The position numbers and the translations under genes are program-made. DNA of 64,000 bases from an uncultured Alphaproteobacteria bacterium (lineage in GTDB: Bacteria; Pseudomonadota; Alphaproteobacteria; Methylaequorales; Methylaequoraceae), in NCBI GenBank assembly GCA_902563305.1, contig CACEWP010000001.1:79886-143885 (forward strand), read 5' to 3'. The notes below the pieces were generated by a model that was given only the letters and a program-made list of their open reading frames with translations, did no database searches and was not told the origin of the DNA. Of this stretch, positions 1 through 6,142 are shown piece by piece; positions within the stretch are counted from its first letter, which is position 1; the number at the start of each line of letters is the position of its first letter.

Positions 1-22
1 GATGAACGAGTACTTTGGTAGT

Positions 23-40
23 GTTACAGTTTTATGACAA
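23..40 (-). promoter_or_regulatory. Pho box facing the left edge
   Basis: On the minus strand this reads TTGTCATAAAACTGTAAC, two 11-bp-spaced half-sites very close to the known PhoB target (CTGTCAT repeated every 11 bp). It is 16/18 identical to the site at 6031-6048. It points leftward, so the controlled gene lies outside the window. It sits just past the terminator of the minus-strand gene to its right, as expected for a new transcription unit. Confidence 0.7.
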
Positions 41-66
41 AAGCTCCTAAATAGCCAAAAATACAC

Positions 67-103
67 ATGTCATCTTACGTAAAAGTGTTACGTAAGGTGA
101 CAT
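67..103 (-). terminator. stem-loop after the lysine-rich gene
   Basis: Two 16-bp arms (67-82 and 88-103) pair with one mismatch around a 5-nt loop. Read on the minus strand, the hairpin starts 12 nt after the stop of the lysine-rich gene and is followed by a short T-rich run (ATTTTTGG). It looks like a rho-independent terminator with a weak U-tract. The long palindrome could also be a protein-binding site. Confidence 0.6.
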
Positions 104-115
104 ATTATATTTTAT

Positions 116-733
116 TTATTTTGTTGTCTCAGGTTTTTCTTCTGATGAAGGAGAGGTGATATCCGTTTTTATGTTTATATTTTGAGTAGAAACTTTATCT
201 AAGCTCCCATTTGATTTTGTTAAATCAATTTTTTTTGTTTTTGACTTATTTTTGACAGTGGACTGAGAAGTTTTTGTAGTTTTTTTATCACTTTTTTTAA
301 GTCGAGCTTTTAACTTTTTATTGTTACTTTTTAATTTTTTAATAACTTTTTTAGGTTTATTAAGTTTAGATTCTAATTTCTTATTATCCTTTTTTAATTT
401 ACTAACGTTTTTATTAGGTTTCTTAAGTTTGGATTCTAACTTTTTATTAACCCTTTTTAATTTACTAACCTTTTTTTTAGGTTTTTTGAATTTAATTATT
501 TTAGCTTTTAAATTTTTATTTTTCTTTTTTAAAACCTGAATTTCTTTTTTTTGATCAGATTTTTTTTTCGCACCTTCAATTGCTAAACACCCTAATTTTA
601 CAATTTTTGGTAGCTTTTTAGATTTACTCATTTTTTTAAGACTTAAACCTGTTAAGCGAGAAAATTTCTTATTAGAAATCTTATTTTTTTTCCCCCATCT
701 TTTAAGCTGAGTTGGTTTTTTAAGTGGTTGCAT
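116..733 (-). CDS. lysine-rich repeat protein with a degenerate XRE-like N-terminus
   Basis: A 205-residue protein of which 70 residues are lysine. Residues 9-58 align with the XRE-type protein at 1338-1541: both share K-W-x-KKN-x-x-S, a GL pair and a PK-x-x-KL-x-C-x-AIE stretch, but here the recognition-helix region is shortened. Residues 67-153 are four repeats of 21-24 residues of the type KLK-x-x-NKKL-x-x-KL, and the tail is rich in Ser and Thr. The start at 733 has a perfect AGGAGG seven bases upstream; an in-frame ATG at 772 has none. A promoter with an embedded operator lies at 794-821. The composition resembles histone H1-like nucleoid proteins, so DNA or RNA binding is likely, but I recognise no named family. 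Confidence 0.72.
   Translation of the reverse strand: MQPLKKPTQLKRWGKKNKISNKKFSRLTGLSLKKMSKSKKLPKIVKLGCLAIEGAKKKSDQKKEIQVLKKKNKNLKAKIIKFKKPKKKVSKLKRVNKKLESKLKKPNKNVSKLKKDNKKLESKLNKPKKVIKKLKSNNKKLKARLKKSDKKTTKTSQSTVKNKSKTKKIDLTKSNGSLDKVSTQNINIKTDITSPSSEEKPETTK
275..535 (-). repeat. four tandem repeats coding lysine-rich units
   Basis: Inside the lysine-rich gene, one 72-bp unit (464-535) is followed by three 63-bp units (401-463, 338-400, 275-337). They encode 24- and 21-residue repeats with the core NKKLESKL or close variants. The first unit has a three-codon insertion. Such an array can change copy number by recombination. Confidence 0.75.
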
Positions 734-793
734 TTTAATTCCTCCTTTTAACTTTACATTTATGCATTGCAATTCCTGGGAACAGCATATACA

Positions 794-821
794 AATATAC
801 GCAATTATTGCATGTTGTCAA
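794..821 (-). promoter_or_regulatory. promoter with embedded operator for the lysine-rich gene
   Basis: On the minus strand a perfect -35 TTGACA (821-816) and a -10 TATATT (799-794) are 16 bp apart. The spacer holds the palindrome CGCAATTATTGCA (800-812), one of three related copies in this region. A bound regulator would cover the promoter. Predicted transcription starts near 787, about 54 nt before the ATG at 733. Confidence 0.6.
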
Positions 822-1130
822 TTATTTAAAGCTTTTGTTGTTTGTTGTATTTTCTGTTAATTTTTGTTTAAGGGACTCTAAATCCTGATCTAACTTATAG
901 TGTGACCAATCACTAAAAGACAAACAAACGGAATATTTCTTTTTTAAAATATTGTTATTTTCTTTTATGTTTGAAGCGCTTTTAAGTTGGCCGTTAATTA
1001 TCTCAGACATAAACCTACAAGAATTCTGAGTATTATATGTTTCTGTGGTAGTTTTACTTACGTCTGTTACAAAGCCGTCAGAATCATAAAGAGGGCCAAA
1101 AAACGTTACAAAAACAATAACCCAAGTCAT
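822..1130 (-). CDS. small hypothetical protein, possibly exported
   Basis: A 102-residue protein that I do not recognise. It begins with a hydrophobic stretch (MTWVIVFVTFFGPLY) that could be a short signal or membrane anchor. Two later cysteines (near residues 38 and 69) could pair outside the cytoplasm, and the tail is polar and helix-prone. It has no Shine-Dalgarno of its own, but its ATG overlaps the TGA of a 24-codon gene that has a good one, so translational coupling is likely. Transcription probably comes from the operator-controlled promoter at 1253-1281. Its stop lies 10 bp from the operator of the next minus-strand promoter. Confidence 0.55.
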   Translation of the reverse strand: MTWVIVFVTFFGPLYDSDGFVTDVSKTTTETYNTQNSCRFMSEIINGQLKSASNIKENNNILKKKYSVCLSFSDWSHYKLDQDLESLKQKLTENTTNNKSFK

Positions 1131-1201
1131 TTTCTTTTCGTTTGGTTGTCTAAGCTTCTTTTTTTAAAAACAAAGTCCCAATATAGCAAATGTCCATACA
1201 T
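1127..1201 (-). CDS. 24-residue small protein or leader peptide
   Basis: This reading frame starts MYGHLLYWDFVF, continues KKRS and ends in TKRK. Its ATG at 1201 lies seven bases after AGGAG (1213-1209), one of the best ribosome sites in this region. Its TGA overlaps the ATG of the 102-residue gene as ATGA, the usual sign of translational coupling. The aromatic, hydrophobic N-terminus followed by a basic tail would suit membrane association. It may instead be a leader peptide setting translation of the next gene. No family is recognised. Confidence 0.55.
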   Translation of the reverse strand: MYGHLLYWDFVFKKRSLDNQTKRK

Positions 1202-1228
1202 ATATAATCTCCTAAGCAGTTATCCACA

Positions 1229-1241
1229 CGCAACTATTGCG
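1229..1241. promoter_or_regulatory. operator-like palindrome CGCAACTATTGCG
   Basis: A perfect 5-bp dyad (CGCAA and TTGCG) around CTA. It matches the elements at 800-812 and 1259-1271. It lies just downstream of the predicted start of the leftward transcript and exactly 30 bp from the next copy, about three helical turns, so dimers could bind on one DNA face. Probably bound by the XRE protein at 1338-1541. Confidence 0.6.
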
Positions 1242-1252
1242 CGTTTATTATA

Positions 1253-1281
1253 AATATACGCACTGATTGCGCATATGTCAA
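1253..1281 (-). promoter_or_regulatory. leftward promoter with embedded operator
   Basis: The minus strand has TTGACA (1281-1276), a 17-bp spacer and TATATT (1258-1253). The spacer contains the palindrome CGCACTGATTGCG (1259-1271). The layout matches the promoter at 794-821, and the 11 bases AAATATACGCA are identical in both. It would drive the 24-residue and 102-residue genes. Confidence 0.6.
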
Positions 1282-1295
1282 TATTATTTTGTAAT
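1267..1295 (+). promoter_or_regulatory. candidate rightward promoter for the XRE gene
   Basis: TTGCGC (1267-1272, only 3/6 to the -35 consensus) lies 17 bp before TGTAAT (1290-1295, 5/6 to the -10 consensus). The -35 overlaps the operator at 1259-1271, which suggests autorepression. Transcription would begin near 1302, so the in-frame ATG at 1275 could not be the start. A run of 12 T (1298-1309) lies in the leader. Confidence 0.4.
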
Positions 1296-1337
1296 AATTT
1301 TTTTTTTTTGGTATTAATACTTACTTTCTTAAAGTCT

Positions 1338-1541
1338 ATGGAAAAAGAACAGTTCAAAAAATGGAGAAAAAAGAATGGTTTTTCTCAAGCAGAGGCTGCT
1401 AATGTACTTGGCCTAAAAAGGAGAATGATCCAGTATTATGAGAAGGGTAAAAAAGGAGAAAAAGATATAAAAATACCCAAATATATAAAATTAGCATGTG
1501 AAGCGATAGAACTTAAGAAAAAGTTAAAGAAACTGGTTTAA
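1338..1541 (+). CDS. small XRE-type helix-turn-helix regulator
   Basis: A 67-residue protein that is almost entirely one helix-turn-helix domain: FKKWRKKNGFSQAEAANVLG is the XRE/Cro-C1 pattern, followed by the recognition segment LKRRMIQYYEKG. The lysine-rich C-terminus has no room for a ligand domain. The ATG at 1338 is chosen because the candidate promoter starts transcription after the upstream ATG at 1275, and because the extra residues encoded there are hydrophobic and unlike the family. It lies 19 bp before the Fae-like gene in the same direction, probably one operon. It is the natural candidate to bind the three CGCA-N5-TTGCG-type sites nearby, including its own promoter. Confidence 0.75.
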   Translation: MEKEQFKKWRKKNGFSQAEAANVLGLKRRMIQYYEKGKKGEKDIKIPKYIKLACEAIELKKKLKKLV

Positions 1542-1560
1542 TTTTAAAAGGAGTAAACTT

Positions 1561-2106
1561 ATGAGCGATAATTTTGACATCAAAGTTGGTGAGTCACTAA
1601 TTGCTGGAGGACCACCAGGAACAGCAGCTGAGCCGGAAGTAGTTATCGGAAAATTTAACGGCCCATTTGGAACAGCTTTCGCCACCTTACTAGGCAATCA
1701 AGTTAAAGGACATACAAAAGTTCTTGCGATAATGAACACAGACGTAATGGTTAGGCCAGCAACATTAATGGTGAGCAAGGTCACTGTCAAAGACGACAGA
1801 TATACCAATATTTTAATGGGAACAGTTCAAGGAGCTATTGCTAATGGTGTGTTAGATTCCGTTAGAGAGGGTTATATTCCAAAGAAAATAGTTAATGATG
1901 TAGGCATTATTGTATCAGTTTGGTTGAATCCAAGTGTAGCTGAAGACAAAAATTTAGATCACAAAATACTTTTTGATATTCATCGTAAGGCGACCACGAG
2001 TGCAATAAAGAAAGCAATGAAGGACGAGCCATCGATAGATTGGCTTTTAGAAAACCAAGATAAAATTGTTCATAAATACTTTGAAAAAGCATTAGATTCC
2101 AAGTAA
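1561..2106 (+). CDS. formaldehyde-activating enzyme (Fae) family paralogue
   Basis: A 181-residue protein that aligns along its length with Fae, which condenses formaldehyde with tetrahydromethanopterin in methylotrophs. Recognisable stretches are VGESLI, GPFGTAFA, RPATLMVSKVT and the IIVSVW segment. In the characterised enzymes, as I recall them, the active-site histidine sits in an AHIDLIIG-like stretch. Here the matching stretch is AEPEVVIG with Glu24 in that place, so normal Fae activity is doubtful. It has a strong Shine-Dalgarno (AAGGAG) and follows the XRE gene by 19 bp. No other tetrahydromethanopterin genes are in the window. It could be a sensor or binding protein, or an enzyme with altered chemistry. 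Confidence 0.85.
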   Translation: MSDNFDIKVGESLIAGGPPGTAAEPEVVIGKFNGPFGTAFATLLGNQVKGHTKVLAIMNTDVMVRPATLMVSKVTVKDDRYTNILMGTVQGAIANGVLDSVREGYIPKKIVNDVGIIVSVWLNPSVAEDKNLDHKILFDIHRKATTSAIKKAMKDEPSIDWLLENQDKIVHKYFEKALDSK

Positions 2107-2107
2107 C

Positions 2108-2197
2108 AGTGTATATGCACATAAGATAGATTTCTAATGGATTTTAGGCGTTCTTTTAAATTAACCTGCAATTTCACATAAATAGTGCATATACACT
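2108..2197. repeat. 13-bp perfect inverted repeat around 64 bp
   Basis: AGTGTATATGCAC (2108-2120) is perfectly inverted at 2185-2197. It lies between the converging ends of the Fae-like gene and the glycosyltransferase-kinase gene and touches the latter's stop codon. Each arm is itself a near-palindrome (GTGYATATRCAC), so these may be two binding sites. The 64-nt interval is long for a terminator loop. No target-site duplication is seen. Confidence 0.6.
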
Positions 2198-3590
2198 AAA
2201 AAAATCTCTTCAATATGGATACATAAGTAACAAACACAAAAACAAGTGAGCAAAGAACAGCTGCACTGCCTAAATCTTTGGCTCTTTTTGAAAGGTCGTG
2301 ATGTGAAAAAGAAATTCTGTCAATGGTGGCTTCAATGCTTGAATTAAGTAATTCAATTATGAGTAAAAGCATAATACTTCCAATCATGAGAAGTTTTTCT
2401 GTAGTCTCGGTTGGAAATATAAAAGCAAGAGGGATTAATATCAAAGTGAGAAGTAGTTCTTGTCTGAAAGCACTCTCCTCCTTAAAAGCAAATATAAATC
2501 CTGAGAGACTATTTATTAAAGCAAAATATAATCTCCTCAACCCAGTATTCTTTTTATGTGGATTCTCTTTAAAGACATATGTTTTTGGATCCCTTTTTTT
2601 TGAATTTTGTAGATTAGATTCAAAGATATTGACAACATTCTCCCAGGTGAATTTTTTTACATAATGTAAAGGTTTGTTGGCCGGTATTTTTAATGCATTT
2701 AAACACGCTATTTTAAGATTTTTATTTAGAACCCCTGCTCCACTTTTTCCAATAACATTGATTGGGCCTGCAACTGGAAATGCGGCTACTGGTAATCCGC
2801 ATGCCATAGCTTCTAGTAATACTAGCCCGAAAGTATCGGTTTTGCTTGGAAAAACGAATAAATCTGCTTTTCCATAGTATTCATGTAATTCATGTTGTTT
2901 TTTTTCACCAAAAAATTTGACATTTGGATATTTTTTTTCGAGTTTGCGTCTATCAGGACCATCACCTACAATCCATTTTTCACAGTCGAGATCTAATTTT
3001 AAAAACGCTTCTAAGTTTTTTTCAATAGCAACTCTTCCTATGTTTATCAAAATAGGTTTGCCATTTTTCTTTTTTTGCAAAGGGGGTTTGAAAAGCTTAA
3101 AATCAACACCTCGTGGCCATATTGTAGTATTATGTATATTCCACTTTTTTAAATCTTCTATTACTGATTTTGTAGGAACAAGTATTTTATGTGCTTTACT
3201 ATGAAACCATTTTAGATAACCATAACCTATAAAAAGAGGAACTTTAGTTCTCTTATATATATATTCCGCAAATTTTGTATGAAATGAAGTTGTATAAACA
3301 AGTCCATTTTTTACCACATAATTTCTTCCTGCTAAACCTAGTGGACCCTCAGTTGCAATATGAATCGCATCTGGATTGAATTCTTTAATTAACTTTTTAA
3401 CTTTGTTCCCTGGAAAAAAAGATAACCGGATTTCAGGGTAAGTAGGACAAGGAAATGTTTTAAACAGATCAGGTGTTATCATTAAAACATTATGACCTTT
3501 TTTTTCTAAAAGTTCTTTTGTTTTAGATAACGTATGGACCACTCCATTAACTTGAGGGTGCCAGGCATCTGAGATAATTACTATTTTCAT
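2196..3590 (-). CDS. GT4 glycosyltransferase fused to a DgkA-type diacylglycerol kinase
   Basis: A single 464-residue frame. Residues 1-330 are a GT4 glycosyltransferase (SDAWHPQVNGVV at the start; PSKTDTFGLVLLEAMACG at 248-265, the EX7E region with Asp for the first Glu), like the Agt enzymes that glycosylate diacylglycerol. Residues 346-464 are a complete DgkA-type membrane kinase with three hydrophobic helices, EESAFRQE (371-378), ELLNSSIEATIDR (413-425) and RAKDLGSAAV. Glu413, Asn416 and Glu420 match the E. coli DgkA catalytic residues. The start at 3590 is chosen because the GT4 fold begins there and it clears the upstream gene by 10 bp; an ATG at 3668 would overlap it. Inferred role: diacylglycerol made by the neighbouring PlcP goes to glycolipid or to phosphatidate. 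The sugar donor cannot be read from sequence. Confidence 0.88.
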   Translation of the reverse strand: MKIVIISDAWHPQVNGVVHTLSKTKELLEKKGHNVLMITPDLFKTFPCPTYPEIRLSFFPGNKVKKLIKEFNPDAIHIATEGPLGLAGRNYVVKNGLVYTTSFHTKFAEYIYKRTKVPLFIGYGYLKWFHSKAHKILVPTKSVIEDLKKWNIHNTTIWPRGVDFKLFKPPLQKKKNGKPILINIGRVAIEKNLEAFLKLDLDCEKWIVGDGPDRRKLEKKYPNVKFFGEKKQHELHEYYGKADLFVFPSKTDTFGLVLLEAMACGLPVAAFPVAGPINVIGKSGAGVLNKNLKIACLNALKIPANKPLHYVKKFTWENVVNIFESNLQNSKKRDPKTYVFKENPHKKNTGLRRLYFALINSLSGFIFAFKEESAFRQELLLTLILIPLAFIFPTETTEKLLMIGSIMLLLIIELLNSSIEATIDRISFSHHDLSKRAKDLGSAAVLCSLVFVFVTYVSILKRFF

Positions 3591-3600
3591 AACTAGGAAA

Positions 3601-4401
3601 TTAAGTTTTTTGTGGGAGCTGAAAGTGACTTGAATGCTCTTGAGAAATTCTAGATGACCAGTCAACAATCTCTAGATTACCATCGATATGTTCTACAATT
3701 GCGGTCATAGACTCTACCCAATCACCGCTATTACAATATATTATATCATGAATTGATTTGAATTCTGCTTTGTGTATATGCCCACAAACAACACCATCAA
3801 ACCCTCTTCTTTTTGCCTCCTTAGTCATTACTAATTCATAGGCAGTAATAAATGAAACAGCTTTTTTTACCTTTTGTTTAATAAACTTTGATAATGACCA
3901 GTAAGGTAGCTTTAAAAATTGTCTAATATTATTAAATAGATTGTTTAAGCGGATTAACATAGCATAACACTTGTCACCAACATATGCGAGCCAACGAGCA
4001 TGTCTAATAACGCTATCAAATTGATCTCCATGAATGATCCATAATTTCTTACCCTTGAGAGTGGTATGGTGAGCTTCCTTTTCAATTATTATATCTCCGA
4101 AATTCACACCAATATATTTACGCGCAGCTTCATCATGGTTACCTGGTATAAATACAACTTTTACTCCTTTCCTAGCTTTTCTTAGTAATTTTTGGATAAC
4201 ATCATTGTGAGCTTGTGGCCAATACCATTTTTTCTTCAATCGCCATCCATCGATAATGTCTCCTACAAGAAAAATTTTTTCGGACTTTGAAACTTTAAGA
4301 AACTCTAAAAGAAGTTCTGCTTTGCAACCGCTTGTACCTAGATGAACATCTGAAATCCATATTGTTCTGTAACGATTATGTTTAAAGGATACGCCATCCA
4401 T
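3601..4401 (-). CDS. plcP: PlcP-type metallophosphoesterase (phospholipase C)
   Basis: A 266-residue calcineurin-like phosphoesterase with the metal motifs SDVHLG (17-22), GDIIDG (47-52), GNHDE (87-91), IHGDQFD (123-129) and GHIH (207-210). Members of this group are often annotated as UDP-2,3-diacylglucosamine hydrolase. The alphaproteobacterial PlcP branch, however, cleaves phosphatidylcholine or phosphatidylethanolamine to diacylglycerol during phosphate shortage. The adjoining diacylglycerol-using fusion protein (10 bp downstream), OprO/P porin and PhoR favour PlcP over LpxH. It is cytoplasmic or membrane-peripheral, with no signal peptide. It has its own upstream region of about 80 bp after the porin terminator. 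Confidence 0.78.
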   Translation of the reverse strand: MDGVSFKHNRYRTIWISDVHLGTSGCKAELLLEFLKVSKSEKIFLVGDIIDGWRLKKKWYWPQAHNDVIQKLLRKARKGVKVVFIPGNHDEAARKYIGVNFGDIIIEKEAHHTTLKGKKLWIIHGDQFDSVIRHARWLAYVGDKCYAMLIRLNNLFNNIRQFLKLPYWSLSKFIKQKVKKAVSFITAYELVMTKEAKRRGFDGVVCGHIHKAEFKSIHDIIYCNSGDWVESMTAIVEHIDGNLEIVDWSSRISQEHSSHFQLPQKT

Positions 4402-4423
4402 TCATATTATTTATCAAATAAAT

Positions 4424-4475
4424 GTGTCAAAATTATTACAACACCACATATAGTGTTACTAATATGATATGACAC
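4424..4475 (-). promoter_or_regulatory. nested dyad and weak Pho-box-like repeat upstream of plcP
   Basis: On the minus strand TTGTAATAATTTTGACAC (4441-4424) has half-sites 11 bp apart but matches the better Pho box at only 12/18 positions, and it lies just 22 bp from the plcP ATG. The same stretch holds nearly concentric inverted repeats, GTGTCA (4424-4429)/TGACAC (4470-4475) and AACAC (4440-4444)/GTGTT (4453-4457). Some regulator probably binds here; PhoB is only one option. Confidence 0.3.
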
Positions 4476-4479
4476 AAAA

Positions 4480-4506
4480 AAAAAGAGGCTTATAAAGCCT
4501 CTTTTT
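4480..4506 (-). terminator. rho-independent terminator of the porin gene
   Basis: A perfect 12-bp stem (AAAAAGAGGCTT at 4480-4491, complement at 4495-4506) closes on ATA. It is followed on the minus strand by an uninterrupted T run and lies about 30 nt past the porin stop. It should separate porin and plcP transcripts. Confidence 0.9.
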
Positions 4507-4535
4507 AATTTTTGAAATTACTAAGGAAGGAAAAC

Positions 4536-5987
4536 TTAGTATTTTAGATGTAGTCGAGCTTGAATTGACGAAATTTCAGAGTCTCTCATTCCATTTGAGT
4601 TATCTGAACCATAATCACCGTAAGTGTATTCAGCCATCAGTCTAACGTTTGAGTTAAAGTAGTGATTGAAACCGAAAGTATGAGCTTCGCCAGAACCACC
4701 ATTTCTATCTCCAGTACCGGTTACATTTGTATCATGATCTGTTTGATCTATCCATTCGTATTGATACTTTGGCATAAAACAATGTCTTTTACATTTTAGT
4801 CCACCTAATGCACCTTTTTTTCCGCTATGTTTAAATTTGCCAGAAAATGCGTACGCTACACTTATCGACCCACCATGATAATTGAAATCTTCTTCAGCAA
4901 TAGTAGTACTATTTGGAGCTGAATATTCATATTTACCTACTTGGTATTCAGCCTGCGAAAATAGCTGTCCGTAAATCAGACTATATTGAGGACCAAAAAA
5001 GTGATGATATTTAAGATTGGTTTCATCACCTAAATCTATTGGTTTGTCAACTAAGGTATGAAGTCCGTTTGCTCTAGCACTATTTGTGTCATAACGACCA
5101 GTGGCATTACGATCACCACCTGTATCAGTATCTGTATTACTAAGGTCTAATGCACCAAAATGAGCACCTATAAGAAGAGAAGTACCTTCTCCAAAATAGT
5201 TAGGAGCCTTACTTTTAATAACTTGGTATTGTGTTGCAACACTACCTCCAAACGATTCGTTATTTTTCTCAGTACCTACTACATTTTCTGACCCATCAGA
5301 AATATTTTGTTCGATAGCACTTTCCATACCGTGGAAAAGAGTCGCCTTTAAGTGAAACCTGCTACCAAATGCTCCAGCTGTATCATAACCAATACCGGTT
5401 CTGTGACCAAAATTCATAGTTTCATTATGCATTGGTCTTTCCATAAATATCAAATTGTTAGAACTTGTATTTTCATACAATCCTGCTGCTGCTTTTTGGT
5501 TACCAAATGTAAGCTTACCAAATCCTTTAATGCTTTTTGAAATAAGAGCATCTTTAAATATAACAGTTCTGTCTGCAAGGTCATCCCCTCCATCAGCAAA
5601 GTCAGGTTGGAAAGCAAAACCCCATCCATTTCCAATATCACCTTTTAATGTGAATCTTAGTCTTCTGAATTCTGATCCTAAACCGGCTTCAGTGATTTTT
5701 CCTGTTGTTCCATCTGCAAGAGTCCCGTCATAATCAAGAAGGCCTCCGACATCGTACATAATTCTGCCTTTAATCTGAAACTTATATTTTCCGTCAGTGC
5801 TTTTGATACGCAAACCCTTGCCTTTTTCAAAGTAAGCCTTACCTTTATCACCTTTGGACATCTGTTCTTTCATTTTTAGTATTTCGTTTTGCAGTGCGTC
5901 GATCTGTGCACCAACGTCTTGTGCTTTGGCGTTTGTAATCAGACCGCTCATTGCCATGATTGCAATACCTGAGTATAATTTTTTCAT
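4536..5987 (-). CDS. OprO/OprP-type phosphate-selective porin
   Basis: A 483-residue outer-membrane protein. Residues 1-22 are a signal peptide ending NAKA. A short coiled coil (IDALQNEILKMKEQM) follows, as in trimeric porins of this family. The barrel carries the family stretches EFRRLRFTLKGDIG and the F-x-PDFADGG segment, plus many alternating beta strands, and ends in an aromatic residue (LHLKY). Family members take up phosphate or polyphosphate during starvation. A Pho box lies 44 bp upstream of the start, there is a GAGGG ribosome site, and a strong terminator follows. Selectivity for phosphate is inferred from family and context. Confidence 0.85.
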   Translation of the reverse strand: MKKLYSGIAIMAMSGLITNAKAQDVGAQIDALQNEILKMKEQMSKGDKGKAYFEKGKGLRIKSTDGKYKFQIKGRIMYDVGGLLDYDGTLADGTTGKITEAGLGSEFRRLRFTLKGDIGNGWGFAFQPDFADGGDDLADRTVIFKDALISKSIKGFGKLTFGNQKAAAGLYENTSSNNLIFMERPMHNETMNFGHRTGIGYDTAGAFGSRFHLKATLFHGMESAIEQNISDGSENVVGTEKNNESFGGSVATQYQVIKSKAPNYFGEGTSLLIGAHFGALDLSNTDTDTGGDRNATGRYDTNSARANGLHTLVDKPIDLGDETNLKYHHFFGPQYSLIYGQLFSQAEYQVGKYEYSAPNSTTIAEEDFNYHGGSISVAYAFSGKFKHSGKKGALGGLKCKRHCFMPKYQYEWIDQTDHDTNVTGTGDRNGGSGEAHTFGFNHYFNSNVRLMAEYTYGDYGSDNSNGMRDSEISSIQARLHLKY

Positions 5988-6030
5988 AATATTCCCTCGT
6001 AAAGTTAAAAATGTAAGCTAGTAATTTTTT

Positions 6031-6048
6031 GTTACAACTTTATGACAA
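6031..6048 (-). promoter_or_regulatory. Pho box upstream of the porin
   Basis: The minus strand reads TTGTCATAAAGTTGTAAC, two half-sites 11 bp apart, nearly identical to the known PhoB target and to the site at 23-40. It ends 43 bp before the porin ATG at 5987, a usual distance for an activator site replacing a -35. It predicts induction of the porin by phosphate starvation. Confidence 0.72.
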
Positions 6049-6142
6049 ACAAGCTTTTAACAAAATTTAAACAAGTTTGTTGCAAAAAAACAACAACAAC
6101 AATTTATATCAACAAAATAACACTAAATTAAAAGACAATTTT

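Noticed and set aside
321..539. Plus-strand hydrophobic frame opposite the lysine-rich gene
   Set aside because: It is the complement of lysine codons (TTT/TTC-rich) and shows repeats only because the real gene does.
1220..1228. A perfect DnaA box (TTATCCACA) next to the operator
   Set aside because: A single 9-mer is expected about once by chance in 64 kb of this composition; there is no cluster around it.
987..1253. Plus-strand frame of 88 codons
   Set aside because: It runs opposite the coupled small genes, crosses the promoter and operators, has no ribosome site and gives no plausible protein.
1275..1337. Longer start for the XRE protein
   Set aside because: The candidate promoter would start transcription after 1275, and the extra 21 residues are hydrophobic and unlike XRE proteins.
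3601..3668. 68-bp overlap of the glycosyltransferase-kinase gene with plcP
   Set aside because: It depends on an ATG at 3668; the GT4 fold starts at 3590, which removes the overlap.
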